NCBI RefSeq assembly: GCF_002288005.1
Contig: NZ_CP016771.1
Coordinates: 124,001 to 188,000, forward strand
Length of the DNA: 64,000 nt
Reading direction: 5' to 3'
Source of the DNA: Candidatus Nanopelagicus hibericus
GTDB taxonomy: Bacteria; Actinomycetota; Actinomycetes; Nanopelagicales; Nanopelagicaceae
This document shows positions 56,654-64,000 of the stretch, piece after piece. Both the position numbers and the translations under genes were made by a program. The notes beneath the pieces were generated by a model. The model was not told the DNA's origin and did not search any database. It was given only the letters and a program-made list of their open reading frames with translations. The number at the start of each line of letters is the position of its first letter. Position 1 is the stretch's first letter.

Positions 56654-57706
56654 TTGAAAAAATCATATAAATTAGTCGTGGCTATCGCAGCCGCATCATT
56701 AATGGCCACAATGGCTGTTACACCGGCAGCAAATGCTGCAACAAAGCAGAAAGTTTGCGTTGCGCTGGATACTGGTGGAATCAATGATAAGTCATTCAAC
56801 CAATTATCTTATTTGGGAGCTACCACATCAGTTAAAAAGGGTTATGCATCCTCTGCTGAGTACTTGCCTGCAGCATCTCCTGCTGATTACGGCCCAAATT
56901 TAAAGAAGTTTGTTGATAAGAAATGTACATACATTATTGGTGTTGGCTTTGCATTAGGTGATGCCATTATCGCATCCGCAGAAGCAAATCCAACAGTGAA
57001 GTATGCAATCGTGGATGATGCTGGTCTTAAGAATTTCACAACACCAATAGCTAACCTTAAGGGCATTACATTCAAGACAAATGAAAACTCCTTTCTTGCT
57101 GGATATCTAGCAGCTGGCTATTCAAAGACTGGCGTTGTTGCTACCTACGGCGGTATGCCATTCCCAACAGTAACTATCTTCATGGATGGGTTTGCTAAGG
57201 GAGTTGAGTATTACAATGATGTTAAAGGAAAGTCAGTAAAGGTTCTTGGTTGGGATCCTGCCAAGCCAAGTGCTGGCACAATGGTTGGAGATTTCTCAAG
57301 CACCAACAAAGCACTTTCAATCTCACAAAACTTTGAGTTACAGGGTGCGGATGTAATCTTCCCTGTTGCTGGAAGCCTTGGAGTAACAACAGCTGAAAAC
57401 AGTGTGAAGTCCAAGAAATCCGTAACTATCGGTGTTGACGCTGACTTCAATTTAACTGCACCAAAAGTTAAGAGCGCAATTTTAATCTCAGTGCTTAAGG
57501 GATTAAATGAGGCCGTTCAAGCATCTGTCAAAGAAGCTTACGATGGCAAATACTCTAACAAGCAGTATGTTGGAACATTAAAGAACAAAGGCGTTGGATT
57601 ATCACCTTTGTACGCACCATTTACTAAGTCGATCCCTAAGTCTCTACAAACAGAGCTTAAGGATCTACAAGCTAACGTAGCAAGCGGATATATTCCTGTT
57701 AGCTAA
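56654..57706 (+). CDS. BMP-family nucleoside-binding protein, second copy
   Basis: A 350-residue exported binding protein. I place the start at TTG 56654 because GGGAGG lies at 56644-56649; an in-frame TTG at 56642 would put the ribosome site inside the gene. The signal peptide ends near AANA-ATKQK. VCVALDTGGINDKSFNQLSYLGA and YIIGVGFALGDAIIASAEANPTVKYAIVDD are BMP-family blocks. It lies directly before the matching ATPase, permeases and salvage enzymes, so nucleosides are the likely ligands. A strong terminator follows, allowing more binding protein than transporter. Confidence 0.93.
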   Translation: MKKSYKLVVAIAAASLMATMAVTPAANAATKQKVCVALDTGGINDKSFNQLSYLGATTSVKKGYASSAEYLPAASPADYGPNLKKFVDKKCTYIIGVGFALGDAIIASAEANPTVKYAIVDDAGLKNFTTPIANLKGITFKTNENSFLAGYLAAGYSKTGVVATYGGMPFPTVTIFMDGFAKGVEYYNDVKGKSVKVLGWDPAKPSAGTMVGDFSSTNKALSISQNFELQGADVIFPVAGSLGVTTAENSVKSKKSVTIGVDADFNLTAPKVKSAILISVLKGLNEAVQASVKEAYDGKYSNKQYVGTLKNKGVGLSPLYAPFTKSIPKSLQTELKDLQANVASGYIPVS

Positions 57707-57740
57707 TTGATCGACTATTTGTTGACCAATTAGTAAGATT

Positions 57741-57780
57741 ACTGGGTGAGTTAAGAAATTAACTCACCCAGTTTTATTTT
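57741..57780 (+). terminator. 14-bp GAAA-loop terminator between the binding protein and its ATPase
   Basis: The arms 57741-57754 and 57759-57772 pair perfectly around a GAAA tetraloop, followed by TTTATTTT. It lies 21 bases before the ATPase start. A partial terminator at this spot is a common way to make binding protein in excess over membrane components. Confidence 0.9.
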
Positions 57781-57793
57781 AGGTGAGGAAACA

Positions 57794-59287
57794 ATGTCTT
57801 TGGAATTGAAGGGAATAACCAAGAAATTTGGTTCCTTAATTGCCAATGATTCAATAAATCTAAAGGTTGCAAAGGGTGAAATCCATGCAATTTTAGGCGA
57901 AAATGGTGCCGGCAAATCAACCTTAATGAATGTTGTTTATGGCTTAACCCAAGCAGATAGTGGAAGCATTTGGGTAGATGGCAGTGAGGTAAAAATTTCT
58001 GAACCCTCAGATGCATTAAATGTTGGAATAGGTATGGTCCATCAACATTTTATGTTGGTTCCAGTGTTTACTGTCGCAGAGAATATTGTTTTAGGCCATG
58101 AAGTGTCTAAACGAGGAATATTGTCACTAGCAGAAGCTAGAATGAGAATTGAACAGATTGCGGCAGAGTTTAAATTTGAAGTTGATCCAGATGAATTGAT
58201 TGAAAATCTCCCGGTTGGTGTGCAACAAAGAGTCGAAATCATAAGAGCGTTAATGTATGACGCAAAAGTCTTAATTCTAGATGAGCCCACAGCTGTATTA
58301 ACGCCCCAAGAAACCGATGAGTTGCTCAACATAATGAGAACACTAAAATCTAAAGGTACTTCGATCATTTTTATTACACACAAATTGCGTGAGGTAAAGG
58401 AAGTAGCAGATCAAATTACAATTATCCGACTTGGTAAAGTTGTAGGTACAGCTAAGCCAAACGCGAGTCAAGAAGAGCTTGCAAATTTAATGGTTGGTCG
58501 CCCAGTGGATTTAACACCTAATGTAATCAAATCAAAAACGGGGGAAACCACCCTAAAAATTGCAAATTTGAGTGTTCTTAACCCAACAGGGCGGACTATT
58601 GTAAAGAATATTTCATTGGAGGTTAAGGCGGGAGAGATTTTGGCTATTGCTGGAGTGCAGGGCAATGGTCAGAGTGAGTTGGTAAGAGCAATAATGAATT
58701 TGGAAGAGAACGTGACTGGTTCAATAAAAATTCTTGGTGAAGAGTTAGTTGGTAAGTCGGTGCACCAAACTATCCATTCAGGGGTGGCTTATATTCCAGA
58801 ATCAAGAGAGTTAGATGGCCTGGTGGGAACATTTTCGATAGCTGAGAATTTAGTTTTAGATACCCACGGTTTGGCCCCTTTTTCAAAGGTTGGCCAACTA
58901 TCTGCGAATAGAATCAGTGATAATGCGACAAAACTAAAAGATGAATTTGATATCAGAGCTCAAAGTATTTATGACACAGCAAATTCTTTGTCGGGCGGAA
59001 ATAAACAAAAAGTTGTGTTGGCACGAGAACTTTCACGACAGGTAAAAGTAGTTGTGGCATGCCAGCCTACGCGAGGTCTAGATGTTGGATCGATTGAGTT
59101 TGTTCACGAAAGACTTCTAGCTGAGCGTAATTCTGGACGCGCTGTTTTACTAATAAGTACAGAATTAGATGAAGTAGCCGCCCTGGCTGATCGAATTGCG
59201 GTTATTTATCGTGGAGAAATCCTAGGGATTGTGAATTCAGATGTGTCACGAGAAAAATTGGGTTTAATGATGGCGGGTGTAAAATAA
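57794..59287 (+). CDS. Nucleoside ABC importer ATPase, two fused ABC domains
   Basis: A 497-residue tandem ATPase of the RbsA/YufO (NupA) class. Domain 1 has a full Walker A GENGAGKST (about residues 35-43) and Walker B VLILDEPTAVLTPQE, with a degenerate signature LPVGVQQRVE. Domain 2 has a changed Walker A (GVQGNGQSE) and a normal signature LSGGNKQKVVLAREL. This split of active parts is usual in the family. GGTGAGGAAAC before ATG 57794 acts as ribosome site. With the two permeases it forms the transporter core. Confidence 0.94.
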   Translation: MSLELKGITKKFGSLIANDSINLKVAKGEIHAILGENGAGKSTLMNVVYGLTQADSGSIWVDGSEVKISEPSDALNVGIGMVHQHFMLVPVFTVAENIVLGHEVSKRGILSLAEARMRIEQIAAEFKFEVDPDELIENLPVGVQQRVEIIRALMYDAKVLILDEPTAVLTPQETDELLNIMRTLKSKGTSIIFITHKLREVKEVADQITIIRLGKVVGTAKPNASQEELANLMVGRPVDLTPNVIKSKTGETTLKIANLSVLNPTGRTIVKNISLEVKAGEILAIAGVQGNGQSELVRAIMNLEENVTGSIKILGEELVGKSVHQTIHSGVAYIPESRELDGLVGTFSIAENLVLDTHGLAPFSKVGQLSANRISDNATKLKDEFDIRAQSIYDTANSLSGGNKQKVVLARELSRQVKVVVACQPTRGLDVGSIEFVHERLLAERNSGRAVLLISTELDEVAALADRIAVIYRGEILGIVNSDVSREKLGLMMAGVK

Positions 59288-59288
59288 A

Positions 59289-60458
59289 ATGAGATTTACT
59301 CAATATGTGAAGAAGAATGTTTTACTACCATTTTTTGCGTTTATTTTTGCTTTTTTCATTGGTGGTCTAGTGATAGTTTTTTCGGACACTGAAGTAATGA
59401 GTAATTTAAATTCTCCAAGAAAATTTATAATCTCAGCATTATCTAAAATTGGAAACTCTTATTTGGCGGTTTTCCAAGGATCTATTTTCGATATTAACTT
59501 GGCAAGAGGAGAATCTTTTTTTAAAGGATTTTATCCACTTTCAGAAACTGTAGTCACAGCAACACCATTGATTTTGACTGGCTTAGCTGTTACGTTAGCG
59601 TTTAGATCTGGGCTATTTAATATTGGTGCCCAAGGACAGTTTATTTTTGGAGCAATCGGTGCATCATATGTTGGATTTCATTTCGATTTGCCGCCAGTAA
59701 TTCATCCCATAGCTGCAATATCTGCTGGAGTTCTTTTAGCTGGAATATATGGTGGCATCGTGGGTCTACTTAAAGCAAAAACTGGCGCACATGAAGTGAT
59801 CGTCACTATCATGTTGAATTATATTGCTGGGTTTTTTATTTTATGGATTCTAAAAACAAGTGCTTTTCTGAGGCCTGGTCGAATTGACCCACTAGCGCCA
59901 GAGGTAAATCCTAATTCAAGGCTTTCTAAATTTTTGGGTGAGGATTTACGAATCCATGTTGGCATATTTGTTGCGCTGGCTGCTGCATTTTTTGTTTGGT
60001 GGCTGTTAAAGAAGAGCACGCTTGGATTTAAGTTTCGCGCAGTTGGGGCAAATGCAAATGCAGCAAAATCGGCAGGCATATCTATAGCGTTTGTTACTAC
60101 CTCAACTATGGTTTTATGTGGTGCACTTGCTGGATTAGGTGGTGCGGTTCATGTGCTTGGCACTGAGTATGCACTAACCAATAACATAGGTGGATCACTT
60201 GGTTTTGATGCAATCACAGTGGCACTACTCGGTGGTGCGGCTCCTTTAGGTACGGTAATAGCTGCATTTCTTTTTGCAGCACTTCGCACGGGTGGAATCA
60301 CCTTGCAATCGAACACTGGAACTCCAGCTGAGATTATTCAAGTGATCCAGGCTTTAATAGTTTTATTCATTGCAGCTCCAGCCCTGATTAAAGGGATTTT
60401 CCGGTTAAAGCAATCAACAGCCGATAAAACTCTTACCGCAAAGGGTTGGAACGGATAA
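59289..60458 (+). CDS. Nucleoside ABC importer permease 1
   Basis: A 389-residue permease of the BPD_transp_2 type with about ten hydrophobic segments. TGLAVTLAFRSGLFNIGAQGQFIFGAIGA and GANANAAKSAGIS (the coupling loop) are typical of BMP-linked nucleoside permeases. It begins 1 base after the ATPase and overlaps the second permease by one base. Codon use around its first 80 residues is AT-rich (many TTT and ATT), usual for membrane segments here. Confidence 0.93.
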   Translation: MRFTQYVKKNVLLPFFAFIFAFFIGGLVIVFSDTEVMSNLNSPRKFIISALSKIGNSYLAVFQGSIFDINLARGESFFKGFYPLSETVVTATPLILTGLAVTLAFRSGLFNIGAQGQFIFGAIGASYVGFHFDLPPVIHPIAAISAGVLLAGIYGGIVGLLKAKTGAHEVIVTIMLNYIAGFFILWILKTSAFLRPGRIDPLAPEVNPNSRLSKFLGEDLRIHVGIFVALAAAFFVWWLLKKSTLGFKFRAVGANANAAKSAGISIAFVTTSTMVLCGALAGLGGAVHVLGTEYALTNNIGGSLGFDAITVALLGGAAPLGTVIAAFLFAALRTGGITLQSNTGTPAEIIQVIQALIVLFIAAPALIKGIFRLKQSTADKTLTAKGWNG

Positions 60459-61714
60459 TGACGAATTTAACTGCACAAGCGCGCCGCCAAGTTCGGGGCT
60501 TAATAACTATGGGAGTAATAACACTTTTTTCATTTTATACTTTTTATTTCAACTCAGATAAAACAGAACCTATAACTTTTGGCTTTATTGTTGGCAATGA
60601 ATGGGCATTGCTAAAAGAATGGGTAGTAGCTTCAAAAACTGGTGCCGGAATTTTTATAATCTGCTCGACTTTTGGCATACTAATTGGGTATCTAGAGTTT
60701 AAAGCAAAGCGCACATTAACTTTTTCTAGTTTAATATTTGGTTTTGGCTTTGTAATGTCATTTTTATGTTGGGCTGCTAGTGGAAAATTTATTCCTTTCA
60801 CCGGTTTGTTGCAGGGCTCTCTAATGCTTTCGATACCACTAATTTTTGGATCTATGTCTGGCTTGCTTTGTGAAAAATCTGGGGTTATAAATATTGCTAT
60901 CGAAGGACAATTATTAGCTGCAGCTTTTGTTTCTGGAATTGTGGCCAGCCTGACGCAGAGCACAATCTGGGGTCTAGTTGCTGCACCATTTGCCGGTGCG
61001 CTTATTTCACTTTTATTAGCAATTTTTGCAATTAAATATGCTGTTGACCAAGTTATTATTGGATTCGTTATAAATGTGTTAGTCATCGGTTTTACTGGAT
61101 TTATTTATTCTGAGCTGCTAGTCGAATATGAAGACAAATGGAATAGTGGCCCAAGTTTTGCAAGCATTGAAATACCACTACTATCAAAAATACCTATTAT
61201 TGGACCTGTTCTGTTTAATCAGACAATAATCGTTTATTTTATGTACATCATTGTTATTGCAATTCAAATCGCCTTGTTCAAAAGTAAATGGGGACTAAGA
61301 ACTCGCGCAGTTGGCGAAATGCCAGTCGCAGCTGATTCTGTGGGAATTAATGTCAATAAATTGAGATTTTTTAATGTGATGCTGGCTGGGTTCGTTGCAG
61401 GAATTGGCGGTGCATACTTCACGATTGGGTCTGTTGGCAGCTTTACAAAACAGATGACAGCGGGCGCAGGCTTCATCGCTCTCGCTGGATTGATTTTTGG
61501 AAAGTGGTCTCCGCGCGGAGCTGTAATTGCGGCGTTATTCTTTGGCTTTGCCGATAATCTGCAAGGCACCTTAACAATTATTGGCCTTGCGATTCCTTCA
61601 GAATTTATGTTGATGGTTCCCTATATAGCAACAATAATTGCAGTATCAGGCGTAGTTGGGCGAGTCAGAGCGCCAGCGGCTGATGGAATTCCATATTCGC
61701 GCGGTAATAAATAG
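60458..61714 (+). CDS. Nucleoside ABC importer permease 2
   Basis: A 418-residue permease with about eleven hydrophobic segments; it is longer at the N-terminus than permease 1. SGLLCEKSGVINIAIEGQLLAAAFVSG and the coupling loop AVGEMPVAADSVGINV are family hallmarks. I choose ATG 60458 in the TAATG overlap; an in-frame TTG at 60446 is possible but has no room for its ribosome site. cdd follows after 25 bases with GGAG. Confidence 0.93.
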   Translation: MTNLTAQARRQVRGLITMGVITLFSFYTFYFNSDKTEPITFGFIVGNEWALLKEWVVASKTGAGIFIICSTFGILIGYLEFKAKRTLTFSSLIFGFGFVMSFLCWAASGKFIPFTGLLQGSLMLSIPLIFGSMSGLLCEKSGVINIAIEGQLLAAAFVSGIVASLTQSTIWGLVAAPFAGALISLLLAIFAIKYAVDQVIIGFVINVLVIGFTGFIYSELLVEYEDKWNSGPSFASIEIPLLSKIPIIGPVLFNQTIIVYFMYIIVIAIQIALFKSKWGLRTRAVGEMPVAADSVGINVNKLRFFNVMLAGFVAGIGGAYFTIGSVGSFTKQMTAGAGFIALAGLIFGKWSPRGAVIAALFFGFADNLQGTLTIIGLAIPSEFMLMVPYIATIIAVSGVVGRVRAPAADGIPYSRGNK

Positions 61715-61739
61715 TTAATTTTCGTAGGAGAATTACCCT

Positions 61740-62126
61740 ATGGAAATTAACTGGGAAAAACTCCATCTATCAGCAAAAGAGGTTATGGAAAAAGCCTATG
61801 CTCCGTATTCAAATTTTAAAGTTGGTGCAGCAGGTTTAGTTTCAGACGGTCGAGTTGTTGTTGGTTGTAATAGTGAAAATGCAAGTTATGGCGTTGGTCT
61901 TTGTGCTGAGTGTGGTCTGGTTTCATCTTTAACTGCAACTGGTGGTGGGCGCTTGATTGCAGTTGTTTGTGTTGATGGCAATGGAGAGTACCTATCTCCT
62001 TGTGGCCGATGTCGACAACTACTTTTTGAACATGGCGGAAATGAAATGTTATTCATGACTCCAGAGGGTCCAAAACCGATGTCGTACTTACTTCCATGGG
62101 GGTTTGGTCCAGAGGATCTTAAATGA
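61740..62126 (+). CDS. cdd: Cytidine deaminase
   Basis: Deaminates cytidine and deoxycytidine to uridine and deoxyuridine. The 128-residue protein has the zinc-site motifs CAECGLVSS (with the catalytic Glu of CAE) and PCGRCRQLL, and the SENASYG substrate loop. It is the small tetrameric type. It is placed directly after the nucleoside importer and overlaps deoA by 4 bases, so imported cytidine is processed at once. Confidence 0.96.
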   Translation: MEINWEKLHLSAKEVMEKAYAPYSNFKVGAAGLVSDGRVVVGCNSENASYGVGLCAECGLVSSLTATGGGRLIAVVCVDGNGEYLSPCGRCRQLLFEHGGNEMLFMTPEGPKPMSYLLPWGFGPEDLK

Positions 62127-63418
62127 GTGAAAGATTTGCCGCAGTTGAGATTATCTCAGCAAAGCGAGACAAACTTGAGTTAAGTAATGAGCAAATCGAG
62201 TGGACAGTCGATGCCTACACTCGAGGTGTAGTAGCTGATGAACAAATGTCTTCTTTATTAATGGCGATATTGCTAAACGGAATGAATGATCGCGAAATTT
62301 CTAAATGGACCGATGCCATGATTGCCAGTGGTGAAAAAATGAATTGGTCGATGCTTGACCGACTAACAGTTGATAAACACTCAACTGGTGGAGTTGGCGA
62401 TAAAATCACACTACCACTTGCACCTTTGGTTGCTGCCTGTGGTGCTGCGGTGCCGCAATTATCAGGTAGAGGATTAGGACATACTGGGGGCACTTTAGAC
62501 AAGTTGGAATCGATTAAAGGTTGGAAAGCAAATCTCTCCAATACAGAAATGTTAAAAGTAATACAAGAATGTGGCGCAGTTATATGTGCTGCTGGCGCAG
62601 GACTGGCACCAGCTGATAAAAAACTTTACGCCCTGCGTGATGTAACTGGAACTGTGGAAGCAATTCCATTGATTGCTTCATCAATTATGAGTAAGAAAAT
62701 TGCTGAGGGAACAAGTGCATTGGTGCTTGATGTAAAAACTGGTTCCGGGGCGTTTATGAGTGACCCGAAGAATTCAGCCCTACTTGCAAGAACAATGGTT
62801 AATTTGGGTAATGCAGCAGGTGTTAAAACTCGGGCACTTGTTACCGCCATGGATGTCCCCCTTGGTTTGACGGTAGGAAACGCATTAGAAATAAGAGAAA
62901 CCCTCGAAGTTTTAGCAGGTGGTGGGCCCAGTGATGTTGTGGAGCTAACACTTTTACTTGCAAATGAGATGCTTGACGCAGTTGGAATTAAGCCAAAGGT
63001 TTCACCAGCAGATGCACTTAAAAATGGAATGGCAATGGATGTTTGGCGCAAGATGATTTCTGCTCAAGGTGGGGACAACGATGCTGCCCTTGCAGTGGCA
63101 AGAGAGAAGACTGAAATTAAAGCCACTGCATCTGGAAAGTTATTGAGTATGGATGCCAAAAAGATTGGCGTTGCAGCATGGCGATTAGGTGCAGGTAGGC
63201 AAAAACAAGGTGAGGCCGTGCAGGCTGGAGCTGGAATTGAAATTCATGCAAAGCCAGGTGATTTAGTAGTTAAGGATCAAACTATTCTTACATTGCATAC
63301 TGATGAATCTAATCGATTTGATCGAGCTGTCGAAGCACTTACCGGTAGTTTTTCTATCGGTGGTAAAGATGAAGTGGTTCAGCGATTACCATTAGTAATT
63401 GAAAGAATTGAGGGGTAA
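62123..63418 (+). CDS. deoA: Thymidine / pyrimidine-nucleoside phosphorylase
   Basis: Splits thymidine, deoxyuridine and perhaps uridine with phosphate into base and sugar-1-phosphate. The 431-residue protein shows DRLTVDKHSTGGVGDKITLPLAPLVAA (phosphate site), SGRGLGHTGGTLDKLESI and DVKTGSGAFM. Whether it prefers thymidine or also uridine cannot be decided by sight. It takes the products of cdd next door; add begins at the base after its stop. Confidence 0.94.
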   Translation: MSERFAAVEIISAKRDKLELSNEQIEWTVDAYTRGVVADEQMSSLLMAILLNGMNDREISKWTDAMIASGEKMNWSMLDRLTVDKHSTGGVGDKITLPLAPLVAACGAAVPQLSGRGLGHTGGTLDKLESIKGWKANLSNTEMLKVIQECGAVICAAGAGLAPADKKLYALRDVTGTVEAIPLIASSIMSKKIAEGTSALVLDVKTGSGAFMSDPKNSALLARTMVNLGNAAGVKTRALVTAMDVPLGLTVGNALEIRETLEVLAGGGPSDVVELTLLLANEMLDAVGIKPKVSPADALKNGMAMDVWRKMISAQGGDNDAALAVAREKTEIKATASGKLLSMDAKKIGVAAWRLGAGRQKQGEAVQAGAGIEIHAKPGDLVVKDQTILTLHTDESNRFDRAVEALTGSFSIGGKDEVVQRLPLVIERIEG

Positions 63419-64000
63419 GTGTCTTTAACCAACACACCAACAGTTGATCAAATTAAACGGGTGCCTAAAGCGCTACTTCATGATCATTTAGATGGTGGAT
63501 TGCGTCCAGAAACAATTATTGAAATTGCAAACAAAATTGGCTATAAAAAATTACCAACCGATGATCCTAAAAAGCTAGCAGATTGGTTTGAAGAGTCCTG
63601 TAATTCCCACTCTCTAGTTCGCTATCTTGAGACCTTCGCTCACACTATTGCAGTAATGCAAAGTAAGGATGCGATAATCCAAGTTGCTCGAGAGTGCGCA
63701 ATAGATTTGGCAAGAGATGGTGTGGTTTATGCAGAGGTACGAGGAGCACCGGAGTTATTTACAGAGCAAGGATTGAGCTTAGATCAGGTAATAGATGCAA
63801 CTAATGAGGGATATAAGCAAGGAGTGGCTGAGGCTGCGAAAGAGGGTAACAAAATAAGAGTCGAGTCATTACTTTGTGGCATGCGCCAAAACAATAGATC
63901 ACAAGAGGTTGCGCAGGCTGCCGTTAAATACCGCAACAAAGGAGTGGTTGGTTTTGATATTGCAGGTCCTGAGGATGGGTATCCACCAACTAATCAATTA
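63419..64000 (+). CDS. add: Adenosine deaminase (3' end outside window)
   Basis: An open frame of 194 codons runs from GTG 63419 to the window edge with no stop. The N-terminal zinc motif HDHLDGGLRP (residues 21-30), the W-F-E region and YLETFAHTIAVMQS match bacterial adenosine deaminase, and VYAEVRGAPELF fits the second strand. The metal-binding residues of the C-terminal half lie outside. It starts at the base after the deoA stop, the last visible step of the import-and-salvage locus: adenosine to inosine. Confidence 0.93.
   Translation, partial: MSLTNTPTVDQIKRVPKALLHDHLDGGLRPETIIEIANKIGYKKLPTDDPKKLADWFEESCNSHSLVRYLETFAHTIAVMQSKDAIIQVARECAIDLARDGVVYAEVRGAPELFTEQGLSLDQVIDATNEGYKQGVAEAAKEGNKIRVESLLCGMRQNNRSQEVAQAAVKYRNKGVVGFDIAGPEDGYPPTNQL

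Noticed and set aside
57722-57727. TTGACC as promoter for the nucleoside ATPase
   Set aside because: No TAnnnT box lies 16-19 bases downstream; that stretch is the terminator stem.
60544-61086. 180-codon minus-strand frame
   Set aside because: Antisense shadow of nucleoside permease 2; Lys/Pro/Ile-rich with no known motif and no ribosome site.

Overview
The window reads as a stretch of chromosome from a small-genome, AT-rich actinobacterium. The best guess is a freshwater planktonic lineage of the Nanopelagicales (acI) type. Several things point to Actinobacteria: the str/S10/spc/alpha ribosomal gene order runs straight into truA-rplM-rpsI-glmM; there is a GuaB3-type IMP dehydrogenase relative, a polyphosphate-glucokinase-like ROK kinase, a PIG-L (Mca/MshB-type) deacetylase, a DUF3017 gene after folD, a MsiK/UgpC-type orphan ATPase and a His-rich GroEL tail. 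Base composition looks like about 40-45% GC by eye, low for Actinobacteria. Gaps are very short and stop/start overlaps are frequent, which suggests a streamlined genome. The lineage call is inference. No tRNA, rRNA, CRISPR array, insertion sequence or prophage was recognised, and no gene-free stretch exceeds 300 bases.

Layout. Bases 1-1249 hold two minus-strand genes (a truncated anchored protein and a hemolysin III/PAQR protein). Bases 1333-22676 are a nearly unbroken run of translation genes: rpsL-rpsG-fusA-tuf, the S10 and spc operons, secY-adk-map-infA-rpmJ, rpsM-rpsK-rpsD-rpoA-rplQ and truA. Strong RNA hairpins sit before rpsJ, rpsM and rpoA, and an intrinsic terminator lies inside the first codons of truA. 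rplM-rpsI follow from their own promoter, then cell-wall precursor genes (glmM, glmS, a PAP2 phosphatase, alr).

Bases 28735-35041 carry a complete branched-chain-type ABC importer (two ATPases, two permeases, a binding protein) ending in a secreted alpha/beta hydrolase. The cassette sits between alr and tsaE, which are close neighbours in many actinobacteria. Next come tsaE, a tsaB-rimI fusion, tsaD, CIRCE-controlled groES-groEL, a ROK kinase, guaB3, a secreted cyclophilin, a convergent PIG-L deacetylase and the helicase pcrA.

Bases 45410-51887 hold central metabolism: sucCD, a DUF6350 membrane protein, folD, a DUF3017 protein, mdh and icd, closed by a bidirectional terminator against an orphan sugar-type ABC ATPase. 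From 53195 the plus strand has a CNNM/CorC-like membrane protein, trpS and a nucleoside uptake and salvage locus: two BMP-family binding proteins, a double-domain ATPase, two permeases, cytidine deaminase, thymidine phosphorylase and the start of adenosine deaminase. The logic is that nucleosides are imported and at once deaminated or phosphorolysed.

Two control themes recur. A promoter form TTGACC-N18-TAnnnT is seen at rpsL, rplM and the cyclophilin gene. Several SD-poor genes have a TAnnnT box ending 6-7 bases before the start codon, as expected for leaderless transcripts.
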